Source of the DNA: Scytalidium lignicola
Lineage: Eukaryota; Ascomycota; Leotiomycetes
Reading direction: 5' to 3'
Assembly (NCBI GenBank): GCA_002812745.2
Contig: NCSJ02000183.1
Location: 20,970 to 84,969, forward strand
DNA: 64,000 nucleotides
Under the pieces are notes generated by a model. The model saw only the letters and a program-made list of their open reading frames with translations. It was not told the origin of the DNA and made no database searches. The translations under genes and the position numbers were made by a program. Shown here one piece after another: positions 36,357-46,063 of this stretch; positions within the stretch are counted from its first letter, which is position 1; each line of letters begins with the position of its first letter.

Positions 36357-36911
36357 ATGGTGCAAACAACGGAGACGGTACTGCAGGCAACTGCAGTAGT
36401 TGCCGGGTCTTTCTTGTCTGGTATGTATTGTTTTTTGATTGAATTTGGAGCAACTTCTAATTGTCCTCGTCCAGGTGCAATGATGAGCCTTTCACTTGTA
36501 GCAGTACCAGTCTTCCTTGACACGGACACACAACCTTCCCATCTACTCGCTCATTTCGTCCGGCTATACCACTACGGACATCGACTAATGCCATCGCTGG
36601 CTGTGGGGACATTTACGTTGTATGCAACCTCATCATACAAAGCCCACGCAGTAGACGAGATATGGTTGAAGCCTTTACTAGCAGGCGTCATTACACTCTC
36701 GCTGGTACCGTTCACTTGGGTTACGATGACACCAACAAACTATGCGCTGTTTGACCTGTACGACCAGGGGAAGGCTGAAAAGAAGGTTGATTTTGGCCAG
36801 GTGCGGAGACTTGTAGTGAAATGGAACTGGCTTCATATTGTTCGCTCTCTGTTCCCACTATTGGGCGCGGTTCTGGGAGGTACGCATGTATTGCATCAGC
36901 TAGGGTTTTGA
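36357..36911 (+). CDS. Anthrone oxygenase (DUF1772, HypC/GedH type)
   Basis: Two exons (36357-36420 and 36475-36911) encode about 166 residues. Domain order is the DUF1772 pattern: AGSFLSG joined to AMMSLSLVAVPVFLDT, a central hydrophobic helix pair, FTWVTMTPTN near residue 120, and a C-terminal NWLHIVRSLFPLLGAVLGG helix. Family members oxidise emodin anthrone to emodin without an obvious cofactor and sit in membranes. The 54-nt intron (GTATGT...CAG) is a multiple of three and contains no stop, so an unspliced message would still read through; the spliced form matches the family. It is the third step after the PKS and EthD enzymes. Confidence 0.85.
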   Translation: MVQTTETVLQATAVVAGSFLSGMYCFLIEFGATSNCPRPGAMMSLSLVAVPVFLDTDTQPSHLLAHFVRLYHYGHRLMPSLAVGTFTLYATSSYKAHAVDEIWLKPLLAGVITLSLVPFTWVTMTPTNYALFDLYDQGKAEKKVDFGQVRRLVVKWNWLHIVRSLFPLLGAVLGGTHVLHQLGF

Positions 36912-37620
36912 TCGATTTGGCCCGTGTATTGATCCCATCAAGACGGCGTGCAGTTATAGTATCGTATCAATCATAGAGGACTGTACATCTGAGGTATGGA
37001 CATGGTTCCATCGTCGACGTCGTGAGTTCTTGCCTGAGGTTTGGGGACTGCACAGCCAACGACTTCCGATCAACGCCAAACGCGGGATCGGCCATGCTCC
37101 ACCCCGAGCAGCCCCACCCCGACGCTTCACTCCGAGCACTGCCGACTGCGACTTCCGACATGCGACGCCAGACGCGCGACGTCCGATACACGACTTCCGA
37201 TCCTGTGACCCTTTGATTCGCGACAGCCATGGCTGGTATCATTACGAGTGTATATCGACCGATGAATACATGCCTTCCCATATCGTGTAGTAGCACGTAC
37301 TCCCTACAATACTCCAGGCCGAAGCATCTTCTGTCCGCTGTTTGAGCCGAGGGTGGCGTAGCTGTCGAGACTACTCCGTAATATAGTGGCACCACTAAGA
37401 GCTTGACATAGAAACATGCCGTGATTGCAGAGATAGAGACAAGACTACGCCGACCACAGGCCGCACCGAATATGCAACGTTGATCTGTCAGCTAGATGGC
37501 ATCTCATTCAGTCTTCGAAAGTCGTGATACACTCAGCCATAGCGAACAGCATACTAAATTGACTTTGCTATTGATGTCCATGCGTTGAATCTATTCTGGA
37601 AAGGAGACCAAATCGCAAGA
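36912..37620. promoter_or_regulatory. Upstream region of methyltransferase with CGACTTCCGA repeats
   Basis: A 709-bp gap. CGACTTCCGA occurs three times (37060-37069, 37149-37158, 37191-37200) in a GC-rich patch, the middle copy overlapping an AflR-type site at 37155-37165. ORFs on both strands here are composition artefacts without domains. Confidence 0.5.
37155..37165 (-). promoter_or_regulatory. AflR-type TCGN5CGR site
   Basis: On the minus strand TCGCATGTCGG, on the plus strand CCGACATGCGA. It lies 456 bp upstream of the methyltransferase start and shares GACATGCG with the site at 38875-38885. Confidence 0.4.
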
Positions 37621-38553
37621 ATGACGTTCCGTACACCTGATTCAAACGACAAGATATTCGCCCGTGACGAAGCTTTCTGGAACAATTACCTCAAGGGACG
37701 GCCAAAGCCTCCTCAGAGCCTCTTCGACCGAATTTATACCTACCACGAGCAACACGGCGGTAAATTTGGCACTGTTCACGACGTCGGCGCTGGAAATGGG
37801 CCCTACTCTGCACAACTGCGCTCCAGGTTCGATCATGTGGTTGTTTCAGACATCGTCGCTGAGAATGTGCAATTCGCTGAGTCGCGACTGGGTACGGATG
37901 GTTTCAGCTATCGCGCTGCCAAGGTGGAGGAAGCAGATGATATCGCAGAGGGCAGCGTTGACCTAGTATTCGCGACGAACGTACTGCACTTCGTTGATCA
38001 GAACGTCGCTTTGGAAGCTATCTCCAAACAACTACGACCAGGCGGCACTTTTGCTGGCGCGGGCTTTGGTCCTGCTCTCTTCAACGACGCCAAAGTGCAG
38101 GATGTCTGGAACCGTATTAGCCAGCAGGGTGGACGCGTGCTTTTGAAGACAGCAGATCAGCCGGAGCAGACGATCCGAGTCATGAAGCGGAGCCAAGACG
38201 GCTACAATAATGCGCCCCTGGACGAAAAGTTCTTCCTACCCGGTGCGCAGCGCGTGCATCTTAATATGGGAAAAGGCGGTATCACAGGGCTATTACCACC
38301 AGAACTCGCTGGTGATTTTGATGAGCCTGTGTACACTGGACCGAATGATGTGGAAGTCTTTGACAAGGAGGAGGGCTGGAGCTTTGATTGGACGCTTGAG
38401 GATTTCAAGGAGCATTTTGGGTCGTTCCCGCATTCTAAAGAAGACCCGGCGGCATTTGTGGAGTTATGGAATGAATTAGATGAGCTGTTGAAGAATAAGA
38501 GCCGCCTTGATGGTGTGTTTCCAGCTAAGTTGATCCTGGCGACCAGACGCTGA
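37621..38553 (+). CDS. SAM-dependent methyltransferase (TpcH/GedG-like)
   Basis: A single exon of 310 codons. The frame is open upstream, but 37621 is the first ATG. It has a class I methyltransferase fold: the SAM-binding loop VHDVGAGNGPYS at about residues 54-65, an acidic loop VVVSDIVAENVQFAE after strand 2, and SVDLVFATNVLHFVD at strand 4. The family resembles trans-aconitate methyltransferases. In the geodin and trypacidin clusters the matching gene makes the methyl ester or ether that turns desmethylsulochrin into sulochrin; the exact position cannot be read from sequence. The gene is intact and is followed by the NmrA-like and GST genes in the same direction. Confidence 0.8.
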   Translation: MTFRTPDSNDKIFARDEAFWNNYLKGRPKPPQSLFDRIYTYHEQHGGKFGTVHDVGAGNGPYSAQLRSRFDHVVVSDIVAENVQFAESRLGTDGFSYRAAKVEEADDIAEGSVDLVFATNVLHFVDQNVALEAISKQLRPGGTFAGAGFGPALFNDAKVQDVWNRISQQGGRVLLKTADQPEQTIRVMKRSQDGYNNAPLDEKFFLPGAQRVHLNMGKGGITGLLPPELAGDFDEPVYTGPNDVEVFDKEEGWSFDWTLEDFKEHFGSFPHSKEDPAAFVELWNELDELLKNKSRLDGVFPAKLILATRR

Positions 38554-39150
38554 ATGGTGGCGGCTGCCCATAGGTGTAGATAGTAGTAAGCCAAGTATTA
38601 TATCTTGAACCCAAAATAGCAGTCGTAGTGCAAAATGCATGTTAATGAGTTATTTATCTCAGCTAGTCTACCTAATATCTATATAATTCTGATACTACAC
38701 TTTTCTGGACACCAGCTTCATGGGCTGGCCGACGATAGCTAAGGCTATGGCCATGGGGATGTCAGTATGTTCCAATCCCGGCCGTTCAAACAATTTGAAC
38801 AGAGCACAAACCACACGGAAAAGACACAGCATCTATCCTGAGGGCGGGCACTTGCGAGACGTCAGACGATTCGGTCGACATGCGGCACGGCACTCTGGGT
38901 CGGATGCCCGCTGATCTGGTTCGCCGAAATGTTTCCTAGCGAGTTATGTTCCACCGATCCTGGGCAACCATCTACTATCTAGCGTATATAAAATTACTGC
39001 TAAAGTGGAAGTGGTCAACTGCACATCGCATTCACTTATCCCCAATCGTTATCGCACGACAGTGGTCAAGTGCATAATCCAACAAAACGAATCACACGAA
39101 TGACGACACGTACAGATCTACTGGGAACAACTTAATACGAAAACGAGAAA
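38554..39150. promoter_or_regulatory. Upstream region of NmrA-like gene
   Basis: A 597-bp gap carrying the AflR-type site at 38875-38885. No supported ORF. Confidence 0.5.
38875..38885 (+). promoter_or_regulatory. AflR-type TCGN5CGR site
   Basis: TCGACATGCGG, 266 bp upstream of the NmrA-like start. The wider CGGTCGACATGCGG matches the questin-oxidase upstream site at 32312-32325 in 13 of 14 bases. Confidence 0.5.
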
Positions 39151-39948
39151 ATGCCACGCACATACGCCGTCCTGGGTGCAACGGGCAACTGTGGCACGGC
39201 ACTCATCCAGCTGCTGCTCAAAGATCCCAATGCCCACATACGAGCATTTGTACGCAACGAAGCAAAACTCATCAGACTTATCCCGAGTGTGGTCGAGAAC
39301 AAGAACGTTGAGATAGTCAAGGGCAGCATCCACGATATTGAAGTGATTACAGCGGCCATTCGCGAGGCTCAGGTCGTGTTCCTATGCGTATCGACAAATG
39401 ACAACGTCCCCGGCTGCAGAATAGGGCAAGACACGGCTACCAGTGTCATTCGCGCCTTGGAAGGGCTGAAGAATGGAGAAGAGACAAAGCAGAACTTTCG
39501 CGCACCGAGGCTCGTTCTGCTATCCTCCAACACGCTCGATGATCAATTATCGCAGCACACGCCATGGCTCGTTCGACAGATCCTGCTCCGCTCCGCATCG
39601 CACGTATACAAAGATCTGGAGCTGACAGAGAAGCTGCTGCGCGCGCAGCAGGACTGGCTGCAAACCGTCTTCATCAAGCCTGGAGGGCTGTCCGTCGACG
39701 TGCAGCGTGGCCACGCATTGAGTCTGGTCGAGGAGAAAAGCCCGTTGTCGTACCTCGATCTCGCGGCTGGCATGATCGAGGCAGCCGATGACCCTGAAGG
39801 GAAATGGGACATGCAAAATGTGGGAGTCTGTCATACCGCAGGCCCCGCGCAATGGCCCCGCGGCGCATTGCTTTGCATCAGCGTGGGATTCATGAGGCAT
39901 TATCTTCCATTTCTGCATCCTTATCTGCCAAGTACTGGGCCGTATTGA
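39151..39948 (+). CDS. NmrA-like NAD(P)-binding oxidoreductase (TpcG/GedF-like)
   Basis: A single exon of 265 codons. The N-terminal Rossmann motif [19 protein letters not shown] fits NAD(P)-binding GxxGxxG. An atypical short-chain (NmrA/HSCARG-like) pattern follows, with [11 protein letters not shown] near residue 115 and a C-terminal [18 protein letters not shown] stretch characteristic of the anthraquinone-cluster members. Homologues occur in the geodin and trypacidin clusters; their exact step is not firmly settled and may be a reduction around atrochrysone or the anthrone. The gene is intact. The GST starts 364 bp downstream on the same strand. Confidence 0.78.
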   Translation: MPRTYAVLGATGNCGTALIQLLLKDPNAHIRAFVRNEAKLIRLIPSVVENKNVEIVKGSIHDIEVITAAIREAQVVFLCVSTNDNVPGCRIGQDTATSVIRALEGLKNGEETKQNFRAPRLVLLSSNTLDDQLSQHTPWLVRQILLRSASHVYKDLELTEKLLRAQQDWLQTVFIKPGGLSVDVQRGHALSLVEEKSPLSYLDLAAGMIEAADDPEGKWDMQNVGVCHTAGPAQWPRGALLCISVGFMRHYLPFLHPYLPSTGPY

Positions 39949-40312
39949 ATAAACCGTTGTCCAATAGATCACATGAAAACTACAGTCAAACAGAGCTCGA
40001 CGTGCCTTTCGTGAAGTGGGCTTTCGGCCCGAAGTGTAACGTCGGTCAAGGATATCAGTCTCGGAGGGTCGGATGTTGGATCTGCAAAAGAAGTATCGTT
40101 GCAGTAGATCAGAAATTGCGTCAGCAAATCAAAAATCGCGAGTATTAAGTGTCCGAACAAAGAATGTTGGTGCAGGTCATGAGCCACATATCAATGCCTA
40201 TTAATCTTCGCCGGATGCTTACCCTAACTTCAATCAATGAAGCACAATTCATCTACTAATTGCCACTGAACAACCATAAAGCCACGGAAGCACACTGCAA
40301 GTAGAAAACACC
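39949..40312. other. Short intergenic region upstream of GST
   Basis: A 364-bp gap. It holds the palindrome CTTTCGGCCCGAAG at about 40020-40035. No AflR-type site was seen. Confidence 0.45.
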
Positions 40313-40999
40313 ATGACCACCGAAATTAAGCCTATCAAGCTCTGGGGCCGCGGCGGCCCCAATCCACCAAAGGTTGCCATCGTCCTCGCTGAGCTCAAAC
40401 TCCCGCACGAAACGATACCGCAGCCTCTCTCGAAAGTCAAAGAACCCTCATACCTCGCCATCAACCCCAACGGCCGCGTTCCCTCAATCCACGATCCAAA
40501 CACCGATCTGACCCTCTGGGAATCCGGTGCCATCATCGAGTACCTTATTGAGAAGTACGATCCGGCGCATGAAATAAGTTTCCCTGCTGGTAGCAATGAG
40601 GCGCAACACGCGAGGCAGTGGTTGTACTACCAGGCCAGTGGCCAAGGACCTTATTTCGGACAGGCGAGTTGGTTTAAGAAGTTCCATCCTGAGCGTGTAC
40701 CGAGTGCCGTGGAGAGATATGTGAATGAGATCAATCGGGTGACAGGCGTTTTGGAGGGTTTTCTTGCGAAGCAGAAGGAGCAAGGTTTGGGTGGTGCCGA
40801 TGGGCCATGGCTGGTCGGCGGCAAGTATTCAGTTGCGGATCTGGTGTTTGCGCCATGGTATACGGTTTTGGGGTACGTCATCACGCCAGGGGATGGCTTC
40901 GATGTTGAGAAGTTTCCTGTGGTCAAGGATTGGGTTGCGAGGATCTCGGCTCGGGCGGCGGTTAAGCAGGTGTTTGCTAATATCCAGCCGGTGCCGTGA
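40313..40999 (+). CDS. Glutathione S-transferase (TpcF/GedE-like)
   Basis: A single exon of 228 codons with an N-terminal thioredoxin-like domain (NPPKVAIVLAELKLPHE, then NPNGRVPSIHDP and WESGAIIEYLIEKYD with the glutathione-contacting ES pair) and an all-helical C-terminal domain (PWLVGGKYSVADLVFAPWY). It resembles Ure2p/YfcG-like fungal GSTs. Members occur in the geodin and trypacidin clusters, with a suspected role in handling reactive quinone or epoxide intermediates or in dehydration of atrochrysone; this is not proven. The gene is intact. Confidence 0.85.
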   Translation: MTTEIKPIKLWGRGGPNPPKVAIVLAELKLPHETIPQPLSKVKEPSYLAINPNGRVPSIHDPNTDLTLWESGAIIEYLIEKYDPAHEISFPAGSNEAQHARQWLYYQASGQGPYFGQASWFKKFHPERVPSAVERYVNEINRVTGVLEGFLAKQKEQGLGGADGPWLVGGKYSVADLVFAPWYTVLGYVITPGDGFDVEKFPVVKDWVARISARAAVKQVFANIQPVP

Positions 41000-41315
41000 G
41001 GCACAAGCGGTCGGATGGAAGGCCTGGGCTGGGATGCACCTAGGAATTGAACTCTGCTGTACAGTACTTATGACGAGAGATGATGCGATGAACCGAAAAA
41101 ACATCACTCTTGTTATCGCACAGCATACAAACTACTATGTACATCGAGTTTGGCCGAGATGAAGCTGTGGCATTCTACTAATAAGTGGCTCTCTTCAGTT
41201 GACATCCAGCTACATGTCTGACTTGCTTAGACAATTCTTTAAACCATTTTATATTGAGACATCTATGCTCTTTCGCAAACAATCAGCTTAACCGAGGACA
41301 TAGTCTACAAAGAAT
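41000..41315. other. Intergenic between convergent GST and AflR-like genes
   Basis: Contains the two 3' ends. No feature recognised. Confidence 0.5.
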
Positions 41316-42740
41316 TCAATCCCGTCTCAAAAACTCAATAATTTCCGCTGACAAGCTCCTTATCCGTTTCCTCACCTCCGGCTCCAGCTGCTCTAGTACC
41401 ACCGATGAGAACGGCAACGAAGCCATAGTCAAGACATCCTCGCTGAACTGCGGATTTGCCATGCTGGGTTGGCTACTCGCAGTACTTGCCCTTCTGCTCT
41501 GCGGCTCATGTCCACAAGCTTGCAGCTTAGGCGATAACTGGCTCAAAAACCTTTGCACGCGATGAAGTTCAACCAGGACCAGCTGCGCAGACTGGCGATT
41601 GTAGTCTCTGCCATTCTGCTGACGGTGAGAACCCACAGTCGACTCAGCAGACCTCTGGCGCGGCGAGGGCAGACTACTATATGAATTACCGTTGAAGGTC
41701 TGATCCTCGCCAGCGGTGGCCGTCTTCGCAGCATGGGTGTACCAATCCAGCACCTTAAAGACCACGAGCGCAACGATAGTTAACAGAAAACTGTTGGCGG
41801 AGCAGGAGCACTGTAGTATGCGGCTCATCTCGTCGATGGCGTGCTCGTTTCTAGAAATGATTGTATGAACTCTTGATGGGCACCGGCCACTTGATCTGGG
41901 TTCGCCGAGTGACATCATGCATGCTGTTGCATCGCCTGCGAAAAGCTTGTTCAGAGTATCCAGTGCGTACGGGAAGCAACGATGCGAGGTTTCGAAGTCT
42001 TTGGCAAAATTGCCGTGTATTTCGTTGGTATTTGGTAATTGTCCAGTGATTGCATCGGAAGGTAACGACGGAGACCGTGATCGTTCGCCAAACAGGTAGA
42101 TGATGTCTTCGGGAGGAACTGGGTTGGAGTGACTTTTGCCACTAATACTCGTTTTGCTCGAACTGGTAGTCTCTCCACCTGACCATGTGTTCGGTGCATC
42201 CGACAACTCGAAATTCGAGGCATCCGGCGGCGAAAATGTCGGGGAGTTGAAGAATTCATCAAACTCGGAGTCTAGTCCGGGAAAAGTTGAAGGGTTCGAC
42301 TGCTGCACCGAGTAGGATGGCGATGGTGCATGGTCTGCGCATGAGACCGTTGGAAAAGCTTCCGGCCAGACTGATAAGGCTGATGACACCGGACCATCGT
42401 TCGTTGTGATCGTGGTCATTGCCAGATCGGCAGCTCCATCACTTGCTCGACTATTGTGTCTACGGCCTGGTCGTTTCGTGACGAGATACTCACAGCGAGT
42501 GACTCTTTTAGCACAGCGTGAGCACGTCGGCTTCTCCTTGCTGCATTTGACTTTTGATGAAGCGCAGCCATTGCAACTATCTCGTAGCCTCGAGGTATTC
42601 GTTGTTGTGAAACTTGAGCGGTAGCCTTGTGCCGATGACTGCACTGGTGGCTGCTGATCAGAGTGTATTGATGCCATAGATAATTTGCTTGTTTCGTGAA
42701 CCTGTCTTGCACGACATGAATTGGATAGATAAAGGATCAT
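41316..42740 (-). CDS. AflR-like Zn2Cys6 transcription activator
   Basis: A single exon of 474 codons from ATG 42740; an alternative ATG 21 codons in (near 42677) would also keep the DNA-binding domain. The Zn2Cys6 cluster starts SCNGCASSKVKC at about residue 55 and continues with CSRCAKRVTRC, in AflR spacing, followed by a basic linker KRPGRRHNS. The C-terminal half has the AflR-family ligand region (FPYALDTLNKLFAGD near residue 255, SRILQCSCSANSFLLTIVAL near residue 305). AflR proteins bind TCGN5CGR sites and switch on the whole cluster. It is divergent from the AflS-like gene across 1.85 kb, the same pairing as aflR/aflS. Confidence 0.88.
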   Translation of the reverse strand: MILYLSNSCRARQVHETSKLSMASIHSDQQPPVQSSAQGYRSSFTTTNTSRLRDSCNGCASSKVKCSKEKPTCSRCAKRVTRCEYLVTKRPGRRHNSRASDGAADLAMTTITTNDGPVSSALSVWPEAFPTVSCADHAPSPSYSVQQSNPSTFPGLDSEFDEFFNSPTFSPPDASNFELSDAPNTWSGGETTSSSKTSISGKSHSNPVPPEDIIYLFGERSRSPSLPSDAITGQLPNTNEIHGNFAKDFETSHRCFPYALDTLNKLFAGDATACMMSLGEPRSSGRCPSRVHTIISRNEHAIDEMSRILQCSCSANSFLLTIVALVVFKVLDWYTHAAKTATAGEDQTFNGNSYSSLPSPRQRSAESTVGSHRQQNGRDYNRQSAQLVLVELHRVQRFLSQLSPKLQACGHEPQSRRASTASSQPSMANPQFSEDVLTMASLPFSSVVLEQLEPEVRKRIRSLSAEIIEFLRRD

Positions 42741-43114
42741 GGCCCTGTTGTTCTAGTCCTCGATATTTTTCCACAGCAAAGAGGTGGATGCAGAGGCGGT
42801 TCGGCAGGGCAATCAGACCAGGGACAAGCTGCTGGCAATACCAATCGTAGCTATCTTGCGTGAGATCTGGAGTGAGATGGCGAGCATTGCCGGCAGCCTC
42901 GCGTCATGCATATCCCCTTATTTCTCACAATACCTAGGGTTTCTTTTACGAGCTGCATCTCCCTAACCCTCCGAGCGTAAGTTACAGGCTCTCCCTGTAA
43001 CCCAACGGCCAAAAGGTAGTGCGCCATCCAGGATTACAGGGTCGCTCGCATGGGAAGTACTGTGTGCGTGACGGGCGTATCACAGGATAGCCGCCCATTA
43101 TATACTCTGTGCGT

Positions 43115-43146
43115 CCGACCCTCCGACCCTCCGACCCTCCGAGCGA
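43115..43146 (+). repeat. CCGACCCT tandem units, period 8
   Basis: Three perfect CCGACCCT copies are followed by CCGAGCGA. The unit places CGA every 8 bp. Related single motifs (CCCTCCGAGC or GACCCTCCGA) occur at 28098, 42965 and 44313 and may be binding sites for a Zn2Cys6 protein. Confidence 0.6.
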
Positions 43147-43623
43147 CAGATTGCATAGTCTAAAGCCAGTAAATCTCCTCTCATTAGAAAACAACTGAAC
43201 AGAGTAAATCTCTATTTTACCATTATAAATAATTGCTTAGCATTTCCAGCTTCACGGTCCCTAGGTAAGACCAAGTCTCTCTATTTGAGAGTAAACAAAA
43301 AGCCAGTCGAAAGTAATACACTTAACGTGGTACACATCAAGACTCAACCCCTTATTTCAAACCCTGTTATGCTTGTTCATATACAGGTAGCTTACTATCA
43401 CGTACCACTACTTAAGAAAGAGTTTCCTTGCAATGGCTAACTTGTTCTAGAAAACAGCATTTTAACATAACGTTATACAGATTAGCTTTATGCCTGTCAG
43501 CGCTAATCAGGAAAGGATGCTAATCAAATATTGGCTTAAAAGCTCTTTGCAGATCTACGGAGCTCCTCATCAAAATGCAAGTGGAGTGACCCCACAATCA
43601 CCGTTTCCTCCTGCTAGCGTCCG

Positions 43624-43871
43624 CATGCCGCCGTATACCCCGTATTCCGCATGTCTTAGGTGAGAGTAAGACGCTCGGATTTGTGGATGTTTGCCATTGG
43701 CCAGAAGCAATTAGCGGGATGGAACCACCTTTAATATTCTAGTCTTACATGCCGCTGTATACCCCGCATTCTGCATGTCTTAGGTGAGAGTAAGACGCTC
43801 GGATTTGTGGATGTTTGCCATTGGCCAGAAGCAATTAGCGGGATGGAACCACCTTCCATATTCTAGTCTTA
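43624..43871 (+). repeat. 124-bp tandem duplication
   Basis: Units 43624-43747 and 43748-43871 are nearly identical. The few differences are mostly C/T or G/A transitions near the start and before the end. The unit contains an inverted pair CATGTCTTAGG / GTCTTACAT and a TTGGCCA palindrome. It lies between the two regulator genes. Confidence 0.8.
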
Positions 43872-44590
43872 CATACTGCTAAGCCTAGATCAGATATTTC
43901 TCGAGCTAAAGATGACAAAAACTGAGTCGCCTAACGATCAATACATTGTGTACATGAGATAGACTCAAATGGGACTGTCCGACACCACTGGTAACACCAC
44001 CTTTGTGTTTATTCATCAGTTCGATGTCGTATATATCGCTATTCAGCCTTCGCACTAGGATTTGAATTTTAACTCCACACAAAATCTTGGATGTTTTTGA
44101 CTTCAATGGAGAAGGATGAGTATTTCAGTGACGGGACGCGGCTGCTTGCCGACCATATGACCGATAAAAGCGATGAAACAGGGCATCTAAGATCCCAGAC
44201 GAATCGCAGAAGTGTGCCGTGGATATTATCAACGGCCCTGTTCGCCTGTACGACGGCTTATCTCTCGGCCATTGTATATTCTCGCACTGGGCAATATAGT
44301 TTCGAAACCCTCTGACCCTCCGACCATCCTGATACAGAGTGCTGTCCGACAAATCTGGTCTGCGGCAGAATTTTGGCAAGGGCCTCCTGCTGCTCGTCCA
44401 GGGAACTGTCTTCCATCCTCAGACCACATTACGTCCAGTTAGACTACCGTATGTACGACAATACCAGTAAATCAATACTACTTAGAAATGTTGGGAGTGT
44501 TCCACCAATGCCACTTCAATACAGCTTAAGCTCTCTTCTTGAGAGCATTAGACACTTTCCCAACTAAGCTTCAAAACAACAGGCATAGAT

Positions 44591-46063
44591 ATGCAATTCC
44601 CTACAGTTTCTCAAACAAGCATGGATCTAGCTTCGCAGGTCGAAATTGAAGCACAAGAATTGACTACGGCACTTCAAAACCTTGTCACGTCCTTACGAGA
44701 CGCGGCCACGCCAGCAGAGCCCATCTCAAACCCTACAACCGCGTTTGACCTCACATTCCCGCTCTCACAGCCCACGACTCCGAGCACCGAAGCAAATTCC
44801 AAAGTGCAAGAAGCAAGGCGAGCTGTCCGGGCGCAAACAGCCAAAATACGCTCTCTCTTAGCAGAACCAGCCGATTTGCTCCAGCAACTTGCTATACAAA
44901 ATCAATTTGTCGCATGCCTACAGTGGCTAGGAGAATTCTTGGTGTTGGCATGTATACCAGCAACAGGAAGTGTACCAATCAAGGATGTAGCGCAATTATC
45001 GGCAGTGTCAGAGACACAATTACTACGCATCATACGGATGACCGCGACGGTTGGCTTTCTGCGAGAGCCGCGCGCTGGATATGTTACGCATACACCAATC
45101 TCAGCCCAATTCATAAGCCAGACATCATATCGTGATGCGGCTATGTTTCTTGCCGAGCATGCCACTTCTGCAGCAATACAGATGACGTCAAACACTCATA
45201 GGTTGCAAGACACGGCAGGTTCTGCCAACTTGGATGGCAATGGCCAGCAGGGGCAGACAACAGTTGAACGAAGTCCCAGATTTGAGCGACAATGGGCTGC
45301 CTATCTAAAGCACGTAGGTGACGAGTCTCATAACGATGGTGTCACAGAAGTACTTTCTCGACTCGACTGGAGCAATTTGCCAGGTAATGCGCAGGTGGTT
45401 GAGGCATGCGCATCCTCGTCAGAGTTGTCCTCTACGTTAGCCGACCTCCACCCTGCTCTTCATTTTGTGGTCCAGCTGGACCCATCACTAGCCTCCACGT
45501 TCCGCAAGGGCCTAGAGCCTCCGCTTACCAGAAATGGGAGTGCCGATGGTGATTTAGCGCTTGCTCTACAGCCCGATTATACATCTTCTCGCATCACAAT
45601 AGAGTCTCGGTTACCCGGAACACCACAGACCGTGCGTGATGCGGCGGTTTATATCCTCCGTAAACCACCTTCATCGTCACGCCTCTTCTCTTCTCAGCCC
45701 GGAGCTGCACCAGGCTGCTTCCGCTCGTGGATCACGACAGAACTGAAAGCTCATATTGATGTGCTTAGTGCTGGCCACGGCACGCTTATCATCTCTACCG
45801 GACCAGTCCTGCCCGAACCAGGTACTGTGGATGCTGAGATCGAAGCTGTGGCACGTCTGCGCGACTTGTCTTCGTTTCAGCTGTTCAATGAACATGAGAT
45901 TGAAATGCTCGAGCTGGTTGAACTTGTGAATAGCGTTAGTGATGGCTCTGGAAAGCTGGTTGTGGTTAACCAGCTCCGGTCTCGAAAGAAAGTAATTGTG
46001 GCACTTTGCGTTAAGTATCGTCCTGTATTCAATCAAGGGCAAGGTGCTTCTGGGTGGTGGTGA
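44591..46063 (+). CDS. AflS/AflJ-like transcriptional co-activator
   Basis: A single exon of 490 codons. It resembles O-methyltransferases in its dimerisation half (winged-helix pattern LACIPATGSVPIKDVAQLSA near residue 120, then LRIIRMTATVGFLREP) but lacks a clear SAM-binding glycine loop in the second half, as expected for AflS/AflJ and the GedD/TpcD proteins. AflS binds AflR and strengthens cluster expression. A Gln/Thr/Pro-rich N-terminal 70 residues precede the domain. The gene is divergent from the AflR-like gene. An alternative ATG eleven codons in cannot be excluded. Confidence 0.8.
   Translation: MQFPTVSQTSMDLASQVEIEAQELTTALQNLVTSLRDAATPAEPISNPTTAFDLTFPLSQPTTPSTEANSKVQEARRAVRAQTAKIRSLLAEPADLLQQLAIQNQFVACLQWLGEFLVLACIPATGSVPIKDVAQLSAVSETQLLRIIRMTATVGFLREPRAGYVTHTPISAQFISQTSYRDAAMFLAEHATSAAIQMTSNTHRLQDTAGSANLDGNGQQGQTTVERSPRFERQWAAYLKHVGDESHNDGVTEVLSRLDWSNLPGNAQVVEACASSSELSSTLADLHPALHFVVQLDPSLASTFRKGLEPPLTRNGSADGDLALALQPDYTSSRITIESRLPGTPQTVRDAAVYILRKPPSSSRLFSSQPGAAPGCFRSWITTELKAHIDVLSAGHGTLIISTGPVLPEPGTVDAEIEAVARLRDLSSFQLFNEHEIEMLELVELVNSVSDGSGKLVVVNQLRSRKKVIVALCVKYRPVFNQGQGASGWW

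Larger units (their letters stand above)
42741..44590. promoter_or_regulatory. Divergent intergenic region of AflR-like and AflS-like genes
   Basis: A 1.85-kb region between the two regulator starts. It holds tandem CCGACCCT units at 43115-43138, single related motifs at 42965-42977 and 44313-44325, and a 124-bp tandem duplication at 43624-43871. Short ORFs inside have no domains. Confidence 0.55.

Noticed and set aside
36049..36529. Minus-strand ORFs opposite the anthrone oxygenase 5' end
   Set aside because: They run through the promoter and into the opposite strand of the confirmed gene; no domain.
43560..43900. CRISPR-like or satellite array
   Set aside because: Only two copies of the unit, in a eukaryotic context; a simple tandem duplication.
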